From the NCBI GenBank assembly GCA_030745815.1, contig JASLNX010000217.1, positions 1 through 6,123 on the forward strand: a DNA stretch of 6,123 bases, written 5' to 3'. This DNA comes from an archaeon. Lineage in GTDB: Archaea; Iainarchaeota; Iainarchaeia; Iainarchaeales; GCA-2688035. Under the pieces are notes generated by a model. That model was not told the origin of the DNA and ran no database searches. It saw only the letters and a program-made list of their open reading frames with translations. Shown one piece after another: positions 1-6,123 of the stretch; within the stretch, counting starts at the first letter, position 1; the number at the start of each line of letters is the position of its first letter. The translations under genes were made by a program, and so were the position numbers.

Positions 1-1017
1 AAAGTTTTTGGACCAAACAAAAAGGCTGCAATAATTGAAGGCAGCAAAATTTTTACTCGCGAACTACTGCAAAAGTATAACATTCCAAGCGCAGAATTTG
101 CACACTTTGATAACGCAGAAAAGGCGCTGGATTATTTGAAACAAAAGGGCGCGCCAATTGTTGTTAAAGCAGACGGTCTTGCTGCAGGAAAAGGAGCAAT
201 TGTATGCGAAACCGTTGAAGAAGCAGAAGAGGCAATAAAAAAAATAATGGTTGATGCTACATTTGGAGAAGCCGGCAAAAAAGTAATTCTTGAAGAAAAA
301 CTTGTTGGAGAAGAAGCATCATTTCTTGTTTTTACAGACGGCGAAACAATTAAACCAATGGTTTCAAGTCAAGACCACAAAGCAGTTTTTGACGGCGACA
401 AAGGTCCAAACACTGGCGGGATGGGAGCATACAGCCCGGCGCCGGTTATAACAAAAGAACTTGAAGAAGAAATTATTGAAACAATAATGCGCCCAACAAT
501 TGACGCAATGAAAAAGGAAGGACGAGAATATGCAGGAATTCTTTACGCTGGCCTAATGATTACAAAAAATGGGCCAAAAATTATTGAATTCAACTGCCGA
601 TTTGGAGACCCTGAAACCCAACCGCTACTAATGCGACTTGAGTCAGATTTAGTTCCAATCTTGCAAAGTTGCATGGACAAAACACTTGCAAAGCAAGATA
701 TTAAGTGGAGTGAAAAGGCTGCCTGCTGTGTTGTAATGGCTTCAGGCGGGTACCCTGGAAAGTACGAAAAGGAAAAAGAAATTTTAGGACTGAATGAGGC
801 AAACGCCCTCAAGGACACTGTTGTCTTTCACGCTGGAACAAAACTTGACGGGGAAAAAGTTTTAACAAACGGCGGAAGGGTTCTTGGAATTACATCTCTT
901 GGAAACAGCATTAAAGAAAGCATTGAAAATTCTTACAAAGCAGTTGAAAAAATCTCTTTTGAAAAGGCTTATTTTAGAAAAGACATTGGCCAAAAGGCCT
1001 TAAACAGAGAAAAATAG
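1..1017 (+). CDS. purD: Phosphoribosylamine-glycine ligase (GAR synthetase), 5'-truncated by window edge
   Basis: Catalyses the ATP-dependent joining of glycine to 5-phosphoribosylamine, the second step of de novo purine synthesis, in the cytoplasm. Frame 1 is open from the first base to a TAG at 1015-1017, giving 338 residues. Comparison with the remembered E. coli protein (about 429 aa, its KIFGP near residue 90) suggests that about 89 N-terminal residues, mostly the N domain, lie outside the window. Visible family motifs, in window residue numbers, are: KVFGP at 1-5, EGSK at 13-16, the ATP-grasp loop KADGLAAGKG at 56-65, SQDHK at 123-127, GPNTGGMGAYSPAP at 135-148, and EFNCRFGDPETQ at 196-207. 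In the last motif, E196 and N198 match the Mg-ATP ligands. The C-terminal RKDIGQKAL motif is intact. No frameshift is seen. An internal TTG at 136 is not the real start, because conserved PurD sequence continues upstream of it. It is convergent with the next gene across 15 bp. Confidence 0.97.
   Translation, partial: KVFGPNKKAAIIEGSKIFTRELLQKYNIPSAEFAHFDNAEKALDYLKQKGAPIVVKADGLAAGKGAIVCETVEEAEEAIKKIMVDATFGEAGKKVILEEKLVGEEASFLVFTDGETIKPMVSSQDHKAVFDGDKGPNTGGMGAYSPAPVITKELEEEIIETIMRPTIDAMKKEGREYAGILYAGLMITKNGPKIIEFNCRFGDPETQPLLMRLESDLVPILQSCMDKTLAKQDIKWSEKAACCVVMASGGYPGKYEKEKEILGLNEANALKDTVVFHAGTKLDGEKVLTNGGRVLGITSLGNSIKESIENSYKAVEKISFEKAYFRKDIGQKALNREK
1008..1016 (-). terminator. Possible oligo-T terminator for the minus-strand gene
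   Basis: On the minus strand, a run of five T (plus-strand A's at 1010-1014, context CTATTTTTCTC) begins about 18 bases after the TAG stop of the hypothetical gene, inside the antisense of the purD 3' end. Archaeal transcription often ends at short T-runs without a hairpin. AT-rich DNA has many such runs, so this is weak. Confidence 0.3.
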
Positions 1018-1032
1018 ATTCAATTAGTTTAA

Positions 1033-1494
1033 CTAGGGGCCAATGAACTTGGCACACACTTGCGTCATACCAATCTGTTCCAACTTTTTCTTAGCCTCAA
1101 GTTGTTGAATAACTTCAGGTGAAACCTTTTCTTTATCAGCTGCAAAACGCAGCGCAGCATCCCAATAGGCATTAGATTGCACTAAGAAAGCGTCAAGTGC
1201 TTCACTTAAGTTCTTAACCCACTTAGACCGTAAGGCCCCTTTTCCCATAAGCTGCTCATTTTTAAGCAAATACTTAATTCGCCCAACCCTTTCTCCGACA
1301 GTAATATGCAAACTGCCACCGCCACCACGCTTATTAAATTTAGTAATCAATGAATCAGCTTGCTTTAAAACGGCCTGCTCTCGCTTTGCAGCAGCGATAA
1401 GAATCGCCGTCTTTTTCCCATGGGGTACACCTTTCCAAGAACCAGGCCTGTTTGCCGCCCCACCTCCTGGCGGTTGACCTCTTTTAATAAGCAT
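1033..1494 (-). CDS. Hypothetical basic protein, 153 aa, no family recognised
   Basis: I do not recognise this protein. It runs from ATG (1494-1492) to TAG (1035-1033). The first ~28 residues are rich in Gly, Pro and Lys and look disordered. They are followed by a mostly helical Ala/Lys/Glu/Gln-rich region (about 29-54), a GGGGS linker-like stretch at 57-61, and a helical C-terminal half with Trp at 92 and 111. By my count it has 27 Lys+Arg against 12 Asp+Glu, so it is strongly basic; nucleic-acid or ribosome binding is possible but unproven. There is no signal peptide, membrane segment or metal-binding Cys cluster (one Cys, near the C-terminus). Support for a real gene comes from its length, from a BRE/TATA-like element centred ~26 bp before the ATG (a leaderless start), and from neat packing against purD. 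GGT makes up 7 of its 17 Gly codons, against about 1 of 24 in the nearby membrane protein, which may mean a different origin or only weak selection. Confidence 0.7.
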   Translation of the reverse strand: MLIKRGQPPGGGAANRPGSWKGVPHGKKTAILIAAAKREQAVLKQADSLITKFNKRGGGGSLHITVGERVGRIKYLLKNEQLMGKGALRSKWVKNLSEALDAFLVQSNAYWDAALRFAADKEKVSPEVIQQLEAKKKLEQIGMTQVCAKFIGP

Positions 1495-1513
1495 GTATAA
1501 ATAATGAATTCAA

Positions 1514-1530
1514 GAATTTAAATTACTTTC
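1514..1530 (-). promoter_or_regulatory. Archaeal-type BRE/TATA promoter for the hypothetical gene
   Basis: Read on the minus strand, GAAAGT (1530-1525) is followed by the palindromic A/T box AATTTAAATT (1524-1515). The box centre lies about 26 bp before the ATG at 1494, the usual archaeal distance from TATA box to transcription start. Transcription would therefore begin at or within a base or two of the start codon, giving a leaderless mRNA. No Shine-Dalgarno motif precedes this ATG, which fits. The TATA box itself reads the same on both strands, so only the BRE-like side gives it direction. Confidence 0.6.
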
Positions 1531-1567
1531 CTCAAACCAAAATCGCTAGCAAAATCTCAATTTTTGC

Positions 1568-1584
1568 GCGAAAGGCTTAAATAG
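1568..1584 (+). promoter_or_regulatory. Archaeal-type BRE/TATA promoter for the carA operon
   Basis: GCGAAAGG (BRE-like) runs directly into the TATA-like box CTTAAATA at 1576-1583. With a typical spacing of about 26 bp from the box centre, transcription should begin near 1605-1606, only about 5 bases before the TTG at 1611. This predicts a nearly leaderless message. No hairpin, T-box or PyrR-like leader is possible in so short a space, so any control would act at the promoter. No clear operator repeat is seen in the 116 bp divergent gap. Confidence 0.65.
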
Positions 1585-1610
1585 AAGTTGGACTTTCTTA
1601 CATAGCGGGT

Positions 1611-2708
1611 TTGTTTTTGACACCAAAGCCTGTGAAGGCAAGACTGATTCTTGAAGACAACTCCATCTTCGAAGGTGTTTCTTTTGGCGCTGAAACGTCA
1701 GTTTCAGGCGAAGTTGTGTTTAGCACAGGCATGGTTGGATACCCTGAAAGCCTTACAGACCCATCATATAGGGGCCAAATTCTTACCCTTACATACCCTT
1801 TAATTGGAAATTACGGTGTTCCAGGAAACGAAAAGGACGAATTTGGAATTGAGAAGAATTTTGAATCAGGCAAAATTCAGGCAACAGGCCTTATTGTTTC
1901 AGACTACTCTTACAAAAACAGCCACTGGCAGTCCACCAAATCGCTCTCAGACTGGCTAAAAGAAGAGAAAATTCCCGCAATAACAGGAATTGATTGTCGT
2001 GCATTAACAAAAAAGCTCCGCGAGAAAGGAGTAATGCTTGGAAAAATTGTTTTTGGAGAAGACGAAATTGAGCTGCAGGACCCAAACGAAAGAAACCTGG
2101 CGGCAGAGGTTTCCTGCAAAAAGCCCCAGCTCTTTGAAAACGGAAAAACCACCTTTGCACTGCTTGACTGTGGAGTAAAAAACAATATTGTAAGATCGCT
2201 ATTAGAGCGAAAGGTTTCCGTTCTAAAAGTTCCCTACAACTACGACCTCTTCAATGGAGAACACAAATTTGACGCAGTGTTTATTAGTAACGGTCCAGGC
2301 GACCCAAAAACAATGAAGGAAACAATTGAAACTGTTAAAAAAGCTCTTGAAAAAGGGATTCCGACTTTTGGAATTTGCTTTGGAAACCAGATCCTAGGAC
2401 TTGCCGCGGGAGCAGACACTTACAAACTAAAATACGGGCACAGATCACAAAACCAACCAGCCCTTGCCATTGGAACAAAACGCTGTTACATTACTTCACA
2501 AAACCACGGTTATGCTGTAGACGAAAAAACCCTGCCCGAAGAATGGGAACCATGGTTTTCAAACCTCAACGACAAAACCAACGAAGGCATAAGACACAAA
2601 AAGAAGCCGTTTATGAGCGTACAGTTCCACCCCGAAGCAATGCCAGGGCCAACTGATACTGCCTTTTTGTTTGACAAGTTTGTGAAAATTGCAAAGAGGG
2701 AAAAATAA
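1611..2708 (+). CDS. carA: Carbamoyl-phosphate synthetase small (glutaminase) subunit
   Basis: Hydrolyses glutamine and passes ammonia through a tunnel to CarB for carbamoyl phosphate synthesis (pyrimidine and arginine pathways). The 365-residue length is normal. The N-terminal small-chain domain (about 8-145) has LILEDNSIFEG, GEVVFSTGMVGYPESLTDPSY and the TYP-IGNYG motif. A class I glutamine amidotransferase domain (about 181-358) follows, with SNGPGDP at 226-232. The nucleophile is Cys256 in FGICFGNQ, TSQNHG is at 295-300, and the His340/Glu342 pair lies in QFHPEAMPGP. The triad is complete. The residue three after the Cys is Asn where E. coli has His. The start is uncertain because no ATG exists upstream of conserved sequence. 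TTG 1611 is chosen because the promoter places the transcript start just before it, and an in-frame stop lies at 1578. TTG 1617 is possible, and GTG 1632 would match the E. coli N-terminus best. It ends in TAATG, overlapping the next gene by 1 nt. Confidence 0.96.
   Translation: MFLTPKPVKARLILEDNSIFEGVSFGAETSVSGEVVFSTGMVGYPESLTDPSYRGQILTLTYPLIGNYGVPGNEKDEFGIEKNFESGKIQATGLIVSDYSYKNSHWQSTKSLSDWLKEEKIPAITGIDCRALTKKLREKGVMLGKIVFGEDEIELQDPNERNLAAEVSCKKPQLFENGKTTFALLDCGVKNNIVRSLLERKVSVLKVPYNYDLFNGEHKFDAVFISNGPGDPKTMKETIETVKKALEKGIPTFGICFGNQILGLAAGADTYKLKYGHRSQNQPALAIGTKRCYITSQNHGYAVDEKTLPEEWEPWFSNLNDKTNEGIRHKKKPFMSVQFHPEAMPGPTDTAFLFDKFVKIAKREK
2696..2699 (+). promoter_or_regulatory. Shine-Dalgarno motif for the TauE/SafE gene
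   Basis: GAGG lies within the last codons of carA, 8 bases before the ATG at 2708. This spacing is the same as that of the carB ribosome binding site. It supports the ATG as the start and suggests translation coupled to carA through the TAATG junction. Confidence 0.6.
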
Positions 2709-3472
2709 TGGACCCAGTAGTACTAGCTACACTCCTCATAGTTGTCTTCTTTTCCAATGTTTATGGCAGCAGTGTTGGCGGCGGAGGGTTACTTGTTATA
2801 CCAGCAATGTTTCTAGCAGGAATTCCCACATCTATTGTAGTTGGAACAAACCGTTTCTACAGAATTTTCGCAAGCGGAGCAGGCGCATTAAAATTTATGA
2901 AAGAAGTAAAAGTGGATTTGAAAAACATTATTCTGTACGCTAGCCTAAGCGTAATTGGTTCGGTTGCAGGCGCCCTTATTGTAATAAGTCTTGATAAGTC
3001 AATTCTAAAACTTGTTATTTCAATTGCTCTGCTTTTCCTAGCGGTTTTCTTTCTGCTCAAAAAAGATCTTGGCCTAAAAGAACAAAAACAAGAAGCAATA
3101 AAGCAAAATCTAGTGGCCTCGTCAGCAGTAATGATTCTACTTGGAATATACCGGTCAATTATTGGAAGCGCTACTGGGACATTTCTAAGAATGTATTTTT
3201 TAATAAAGGAAAAGCTAACATTTCTTCAGGCCGCAACATACAGCGGAGTAATCGCAACCATTTCAAATATTTCCGCAAGCCTTGTTTTTATTAACGCAGG
3301 AATAATTGATTACTGGATTGCGGCATATATGATAATAGCCGGAGTAATCGGATCATACATTGGCGCCAGACTTGCAATCAAAAAGGGAAATACTTTCGTT
3401 AGAAAGTTGTTTTTGATTGTGGTAATTCTTTCAAGCCTAAAATTAATTGGAGGAATTTTGTTTGGCATCTGA
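2708..3472 (+). CDS. TauE/SafE-family (DUF81) integral membrane transporter, substrate unknown
   Basis: Predicted inner-membrane permease of the sulfite exporter TauE/SafE family, whose known members move sulfite, sulfonates and other small organic anions. The 254 residues are very hydrophobic, with roughly seven or eight membrane segments (about 3-19, 26-46, 73-94, 98-117, 134-154, 173-196, 200-223, 231-252). The family signature is the glycine-rich YGSSVGGGGLLVIPA near 19-33, followed by GIP-S-VVGTN-F and a small-residue/basic stretch ending KFMKEVKVDL. The second half repeats the plan, with GIYRSIIGSATGTFLR at 146-161, as expected for this internally duplicated family. A basic/polar loop at 118-133 separates the halves. 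Its ATG overlaps the carA stop by 1 nt and its end overlaps carB by 11 nt, so it is co-translated with both. The substrate cannot be read from sequence. A role tied to carbamoyl phosphate or pyrimidine metabolism is only inferred from position. Confidence 0.88.
   Translation: MDPVVLATLLIVVFFSNVYGSSVGGGGLLVIPAMFLAGIPTSIVVGTNRFYRIFASGAGALKFMKEVKVDLKNIILYASLSVIGSVAGALIVISLDKSILKLVISIALLFLAVFFLLKKDLGLKEQKQEAIKQNLVASSAVMILLGIYRSIIGSATGTFLRMYFLIKEKLTFLQAATYSGVIATISNISASLVFINAGIIDYWIAAYMIIAGVIGSYIGARLAIKKGNTFVRKLFLIVVILSSLKLIGGILFGI
3449..3453 (+). promoter_or_regulatory. Shine-Dalgarno GGAGG that fixes the carB start
   Basis: A full GGAGG lies inside the 3' end of the membrane-protein gene, 8 bases before the TTG at 3462. 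It is the strongest ribosome binding site in the window. It selects TTG 3462 over the other in-frame candidates: TTG 3447, which lies upstream of the SD, and GTG 3483, which lies inside conserved sequence. Confidence 0.8.
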
Positions 3473-6123
3473 GATAAAGAAAGTGCTCCTTCTTGGAAGC
3501 GGCGCGCTAAAAATTGGTGAGGCCGGCGAATTTGATTACTCCGGAAGCCAGTGCATTAAGGCAATGAAAGAAGAAGGCATTGAAGTTGTTTTAATTAATC
3601 CAAACATTGCAACAATGCAAACCTCAAAAGGCTTTGCAAACAAAGTCTATTTTCTTCCAGTAAACCCTTACTTTGTAGAAAAAGTAATTGAGAAAGAAAA
3701 ACCACAAGGAATTTTACTGGCTTTTGGAGGGCAAACTGCACTAAACTGTGGAGTAGAACTATTTGAAAAAGGAATTCTAAAAAAGCACAACCTAAAAGTT
3801 CTTGGGACCCCTGTTGAAACAATTATTGAAACAGAAGACCGTGAAAAGTTCAACAAATCGCTTTACTCAATAGATATAAAGGTTCCAAAAAGTATTCCCG
3901 TCACAAGTAAGGAAGCCGCCCTTAAAGCAGCAAATAAAATTGGCTACCCAGTAATAGTTCGCGCAGCCTACGCTCTTGGAGGAAAAGGAAGCGGGGTTGC
4001 AAAAACAGAAGCAGATCTAAAAAAGCTCACTGAAATGGTTTTTACCTACGCCCCGCAAATTTTGGTGGAAGAATGCTTGTCCGGGTGGAAAGAAGTAGAG
4101 TATGAAGTTGTAAGAGATAGCTATGACAACTGCATTACTGTATGCAACATGGAAAATTTTGACCCACTTGGAATTCACACAGGAGAAAGCATTGTTGTTG
4201 CACCATCACAAACTCTTACAAACCACGAATACCACAAGCTTAGGGAAATTTCCACCAAAGTGATAAGGCATTTGGGAATTGTGGGAGAATGCAACATACA
4301 ATTTGCGTTTGATACAAAAAGTAATGATTACCGAGTTATTGAAGTAAACGCTAGACTCAGCAGAAGTTCAGCCCTTGCATCAAAAGCAACAGGATACCCG
4401 CTTGCATTTATTGCCGCCAAACTTTCGCTCGGATATTCTTTAACAGAACTTGAAAACAAAATAACAAAAAAAACACTGGCCGGCTTTGAACCAGCCCTTG
4501 ATTACTGTGTTGTAAAAATCCCACGCTGGGACCTGCAAAAATTCCAAAAAGTAAGTTATCACATTGGAACCGAAATGAAATCGGTTGGGGAAGTAATGGC
4601 GATTGGCAGGAACTTTGAAGAAGCAATGCAAAAAGCAATTAGAATGCTTAACATTGGAATGTATGGGTTGGTTGGAAACAAGGTTTCAATAAGAGAAATC
4701 GCACGCGACATTGAACATCCAACAGACAAAAGAATTTACGCTTTGATTGAAGCCATGAAAAAAGGGTATTCGGTTGAAAAAATTCACGGCCTGAGCAAAG
4801 TTGACAAATGGTTTTTGTTCAAATTGAAAAAAGTTGTTGAAATTGAAGAACAAATTTCAAAAACGTCTCTTGGAGAAATATCAAAAGAACTCTTGCTTGA
4901 GGCAAAACAAGCCGGCTTTTCTGACAAGCAAATTGCAATAATTCTTGGAGAAAAAGACGAACTAAAAGTGCGTGAGAAACGAAAACAGCTTAATGTTTTG
5001 CCAGTGGTAAAGCAAATTGACACACTTGCCGCCGAATTTCCTGCAAAAACAAACTATCTATATGTTACCTACAATGGAATTGAAGACGATATCTACTTCA
5101 ATAACACAAAGCAAGTAATGCTTCTTGGAAGCGGCTCCTATAGTATTGGTTCAAGCGTTGAATTTGACTGGTGCAGTGTTACCGCAAACAATTCCTTAAA
5201 AAAAATGGGATACCGCACTGTAATGATAAACTTTAACCCTGAAACAGTTTCAACAGACTACGATGTTTGTGACAGATTATACTTTGAAGAACTTTCGCTT
5301 GAACGAGTTTTAGACATTTACGACAAAGAATACCCGCTGGGCATACTAATGGGAATGGGCGGGCAAATCCCAAACAATCTTGCAATAAAGCTTCACAAAG
5401 CAGACGTAAAAATCCTTGGAACATCACCTGAAAACATTGACAGAGCAGAAAACAGACACATTTTCTCAAAACTCTGTGATTCCCTTGAAATAGACCAACC
5501 AAAATGGAAAGAACTCACAAGTAAAGAGGAAGCACTCTCTTTTGCACAAAAAGTTGGCTTTCCAGTTCTTGTGAGACCAAGCTATGTTTTAAGTGGAGCC
5601 GCAATGAGTGTTGCATTCAACGCAAAAGACCTTAACAGCTACCTTGACAAGGCAACCTCGCTCTCAAGCGAGTACCCAGTAGTAATAAGCAAATTTATTG
5701 AAAACGCACGCGAGATTGAAATTGACGCAGTTGGAAACAATGGCAATATTGTTGTTTACGCAGTAAACGAACACGTTGAAAATGCTGGGGTTCACTCAGG
5801 AGACGCAACAATGATTTTCCCACCCCAAAAAACATATCTTGAAACTGTTCGAAGAATTAAAGTGGTTGCCTGCAAACTCTGCAAAGAACTAAACATTACC
5901 GGGCCATTTAACATGCAATTCATTGCAAAAGACAACGACATAAAAGTAATTGAATTAAACCTTAGGGCTTCACGCTCTTTCCCGTTTGTTTCAAAGGTCT
6001 CAGGAATTAATTTCATAGAACTTGCATCAAAAGCAATTATGGGAGAATCTGCCCCACGCGTTGAAAAATCAGCACTTGATTTAGAATACGTTGGAGTAAA
6101 GGCCCCGCAGTTTTCCTTTAGCA
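3462..6123 (+). CDS. carB: Carbamoyl-phosphate synthetase large subunit, 3'-truncated by window edge
   Basis: Makes carbamoyl phosphate from bicarbonate, CarA-derived ammonia and two ATP. The frame is open for 887 codons from TTG 3462 to the window end. About 40 residues of the second synthetase domain plus the C-terminal MGS-like allosteric domain are missing, judged from a usual length of about 1,060-1,080. Carboxyphosphate domain (about 1-400): KVLLLGSGALKIGEAGEFDYSG at 7-28, GGQTALNCG at 89-97, R127, R167, YALGGKGSG, H239 in GIHTGES, and E294/N296/R298 in IEVNARLSRSS. Oligomerisation region: about 401-545. Carbamoyl-phosphate domain (from about 550): GSSVEFDW, NPETVSTDYD at 592-601, GGQIPNN, R665, R705 in VRPSYVLSG, H778 in GVHSGDA, and E831/N833/R835 in IELNLRASRSFPFVSK. 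The ATP-site residues known from E. coli CarB are all matched. Signatures such as VKQIDTLAAEF and YLYVTYNG resemble eukaryotic CAD/CPS1 and Bacteroidetes enzymes. The start overlaps the membrane-protein gene by 11 nt. Confidence 0.97.
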   Translation, partial: MASEIKKVLLLGSGALKIGEAGEFDYSGSQCIKAMKEEGIEVVLINPNIATMQTSKGFANKVYFLPVNPYFVEKVIEKEKPQGILLAFGGQTALNCGVELFEKGILKKHNLKVLGTPVETIIETEDREKFNKSLYSIDIKVPKSIPVTSKEAALKAANKIGYPVIVRAAYALGGKGSGVAKTEADLKKLTEMVFTYAPQILVEECLSGWKEVEYEVVRDSYDNCITVCNMENFDPLGIHTGESIVVAPSQTLTNHEYHKLREISTKVIRHLGIVGECNIQFAFDTKSNDYRVIEVNARLSRSSALASKATGYPLAFIAAKLSLGYSLTELENKITKKTLAGFEPALDYCVVKIPRWDLQKFQKVSYHIGTEMKSVGEVMAIGRNFEEAMQKAIRMLNIGMYGLVGNKVSIREIARDIEHPTDKRIYALIEAMKKGYSVEKIHGLSKVDKWFLFKLKKVVEIEEQISKTSLGEISKELLLEAKQAGFSDKQIAIILGEKDELKVREKRKQLNVLPVVKQIDTLAAEFPAKTNYLYVTYNGIEDDIYFNNTKQVMLLGSGSYSIGSSVEFDWCSVTANNSLKKMGYRTVMINFNPETVSTDYDVCDRLYFEELSLERVLDIYDKEYPLGILMGMGGQIPNNLAIKLHKADVKILGTSPENIDRAENRHIFSKLCDSLEIDQPKWKELTSKEEALSFAQKVGFPVLVRPSYVLSGAAMSVAFNAKDLNSYLDKATSLSSEYPVVISKFIENAREIEIDAVGNNGNIVVYAVNEHVENAGVHSGDATMIFPPQKTYLETVRRIKVVACKLCKELNITGPFNMQFIAKDNDIKVIELNLRASRSFPFVSKVSGINFIELASKAIMGESAPRVEKSALDLEYVGVKAPQFSFS

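Noticed and set aside
543..818. Antisense open frame inside purD
   Set aside because: It lies wholly opposite strongly conserved PurD coding sequence, its product is low-complexity Ser/Phe-rich, and it has no promoter or SD support.
1024..1034. Short inverted repeat TAGTT-T-AACTA between purD and the convergent gene, considered as a terminator hairpin
   Set aside because: The arms are only 5 bp, A/T-rich, with a 1-nt spacer that cannot form a loop, and no T-run follows directly.
1495..1610. Searched for a riboswitch, PyrR-type leader or RNA gene upstream of carA
   Set aside because: The gap is 116 bp with two promoters in it, and the predicted plus-strand leader is only a few bases. No stable hairpin or T-run is evident.
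1891..2185. Two overlapping antisense open frames inside carA, and plus-strand frames at 2375-2656 and 2689-2943
   Set aside because: They are in other frames of well-conserved carA and transporter coding sequence, and their products have no recognisable domain composition.
2757..2793. The transporter gene considered as a frameshifted or split pseudogene, because its signature starts so close to the N-terminus
   Set aside because: Length, internal duplication and the full set of membrane segments are normal for the family, and the start codon has an SD at proper spacing.
3595..6016. Several antisense open frames of 62-89 codons inside carB
   Set aside because: They are shadows of the carB frame. 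The continuous 887-codon CarB match explains this stretch completely.

Overview
The window is a 6.1 kb piece of an AT-rich genome holding de novo nucleotide-synthesis genes. It most likely comes from an archaeon. The evidence for that is promoter architecture: both first genes that read away from the 116 bp divergent gap (1495-1610) are preceded by a purine-rich BRE-like element joined to a TATA-like box (CTTAAATA on the plus strand, AATTTAAATT on the minus strand). These boxes sit about 26-31 bp before the start codon, with little or no room for a leader. The two internal genes of the downstream operon instead carry Shine-Dalgarno motifs. Leaderless first genes with SD-led internal genes are common in archaea. 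Lineage cannot be fixed from this sequence; a small-genome (DPANN-like) archaeon is only a guess.

Layout: (1) 1-1017, plus strand, the C-terminal four fifths of phosphoribosylamine-glycine ligase (purD), with the 5' end outside the window. (2) 1033-1494, minus strand, an unrecognised 153-residue basic protein, convergent with purD across only 15 bp. (3) 1495-1610, a divergent promoter region. (4) 1611-2708, plus strand, carA, the glutaminase subunit of carbamoyl-phosphate synthetase. (5) 2708-3472, plus strand, a TauE/SafE-family membrane protein. (6) 3462 to the window end, plus strand, carB, the large synthetase subunit, 887 codons present and the C-terminal regulatory domain cut off.

carA, the membrane protein and carB are packed as one translationally coupled unit: a 1-nt TAATG overlap at the first junction and an 11-nt overlap at the second. 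carB begins at a TTG (3462) fixed by a GGAGG eight bases upstream. CarA and CarB would work as one enzyme: CarA releases ammonia from glutamine, and CarB uses it with bicarbonate and two ATP to make carbamoyl phosphate for pyrimidines and arginine. purD acts in the parallel purine pathway.

Three points deserve a second look: a predicted anion exporter/permease placed between the two subunits of a heteromeric enzyme; a CarA/CarB pair whose sequence signatures resemble the eukaryotic CAD/CPS1 and Bacteroidetes type rather than the usual bacterial (E. coli) type; and the orphan basic gene, whose glycine codon use differs from its neighbours. I did not find a CRISPR array, insertion sequence, RNA gene or defence system.
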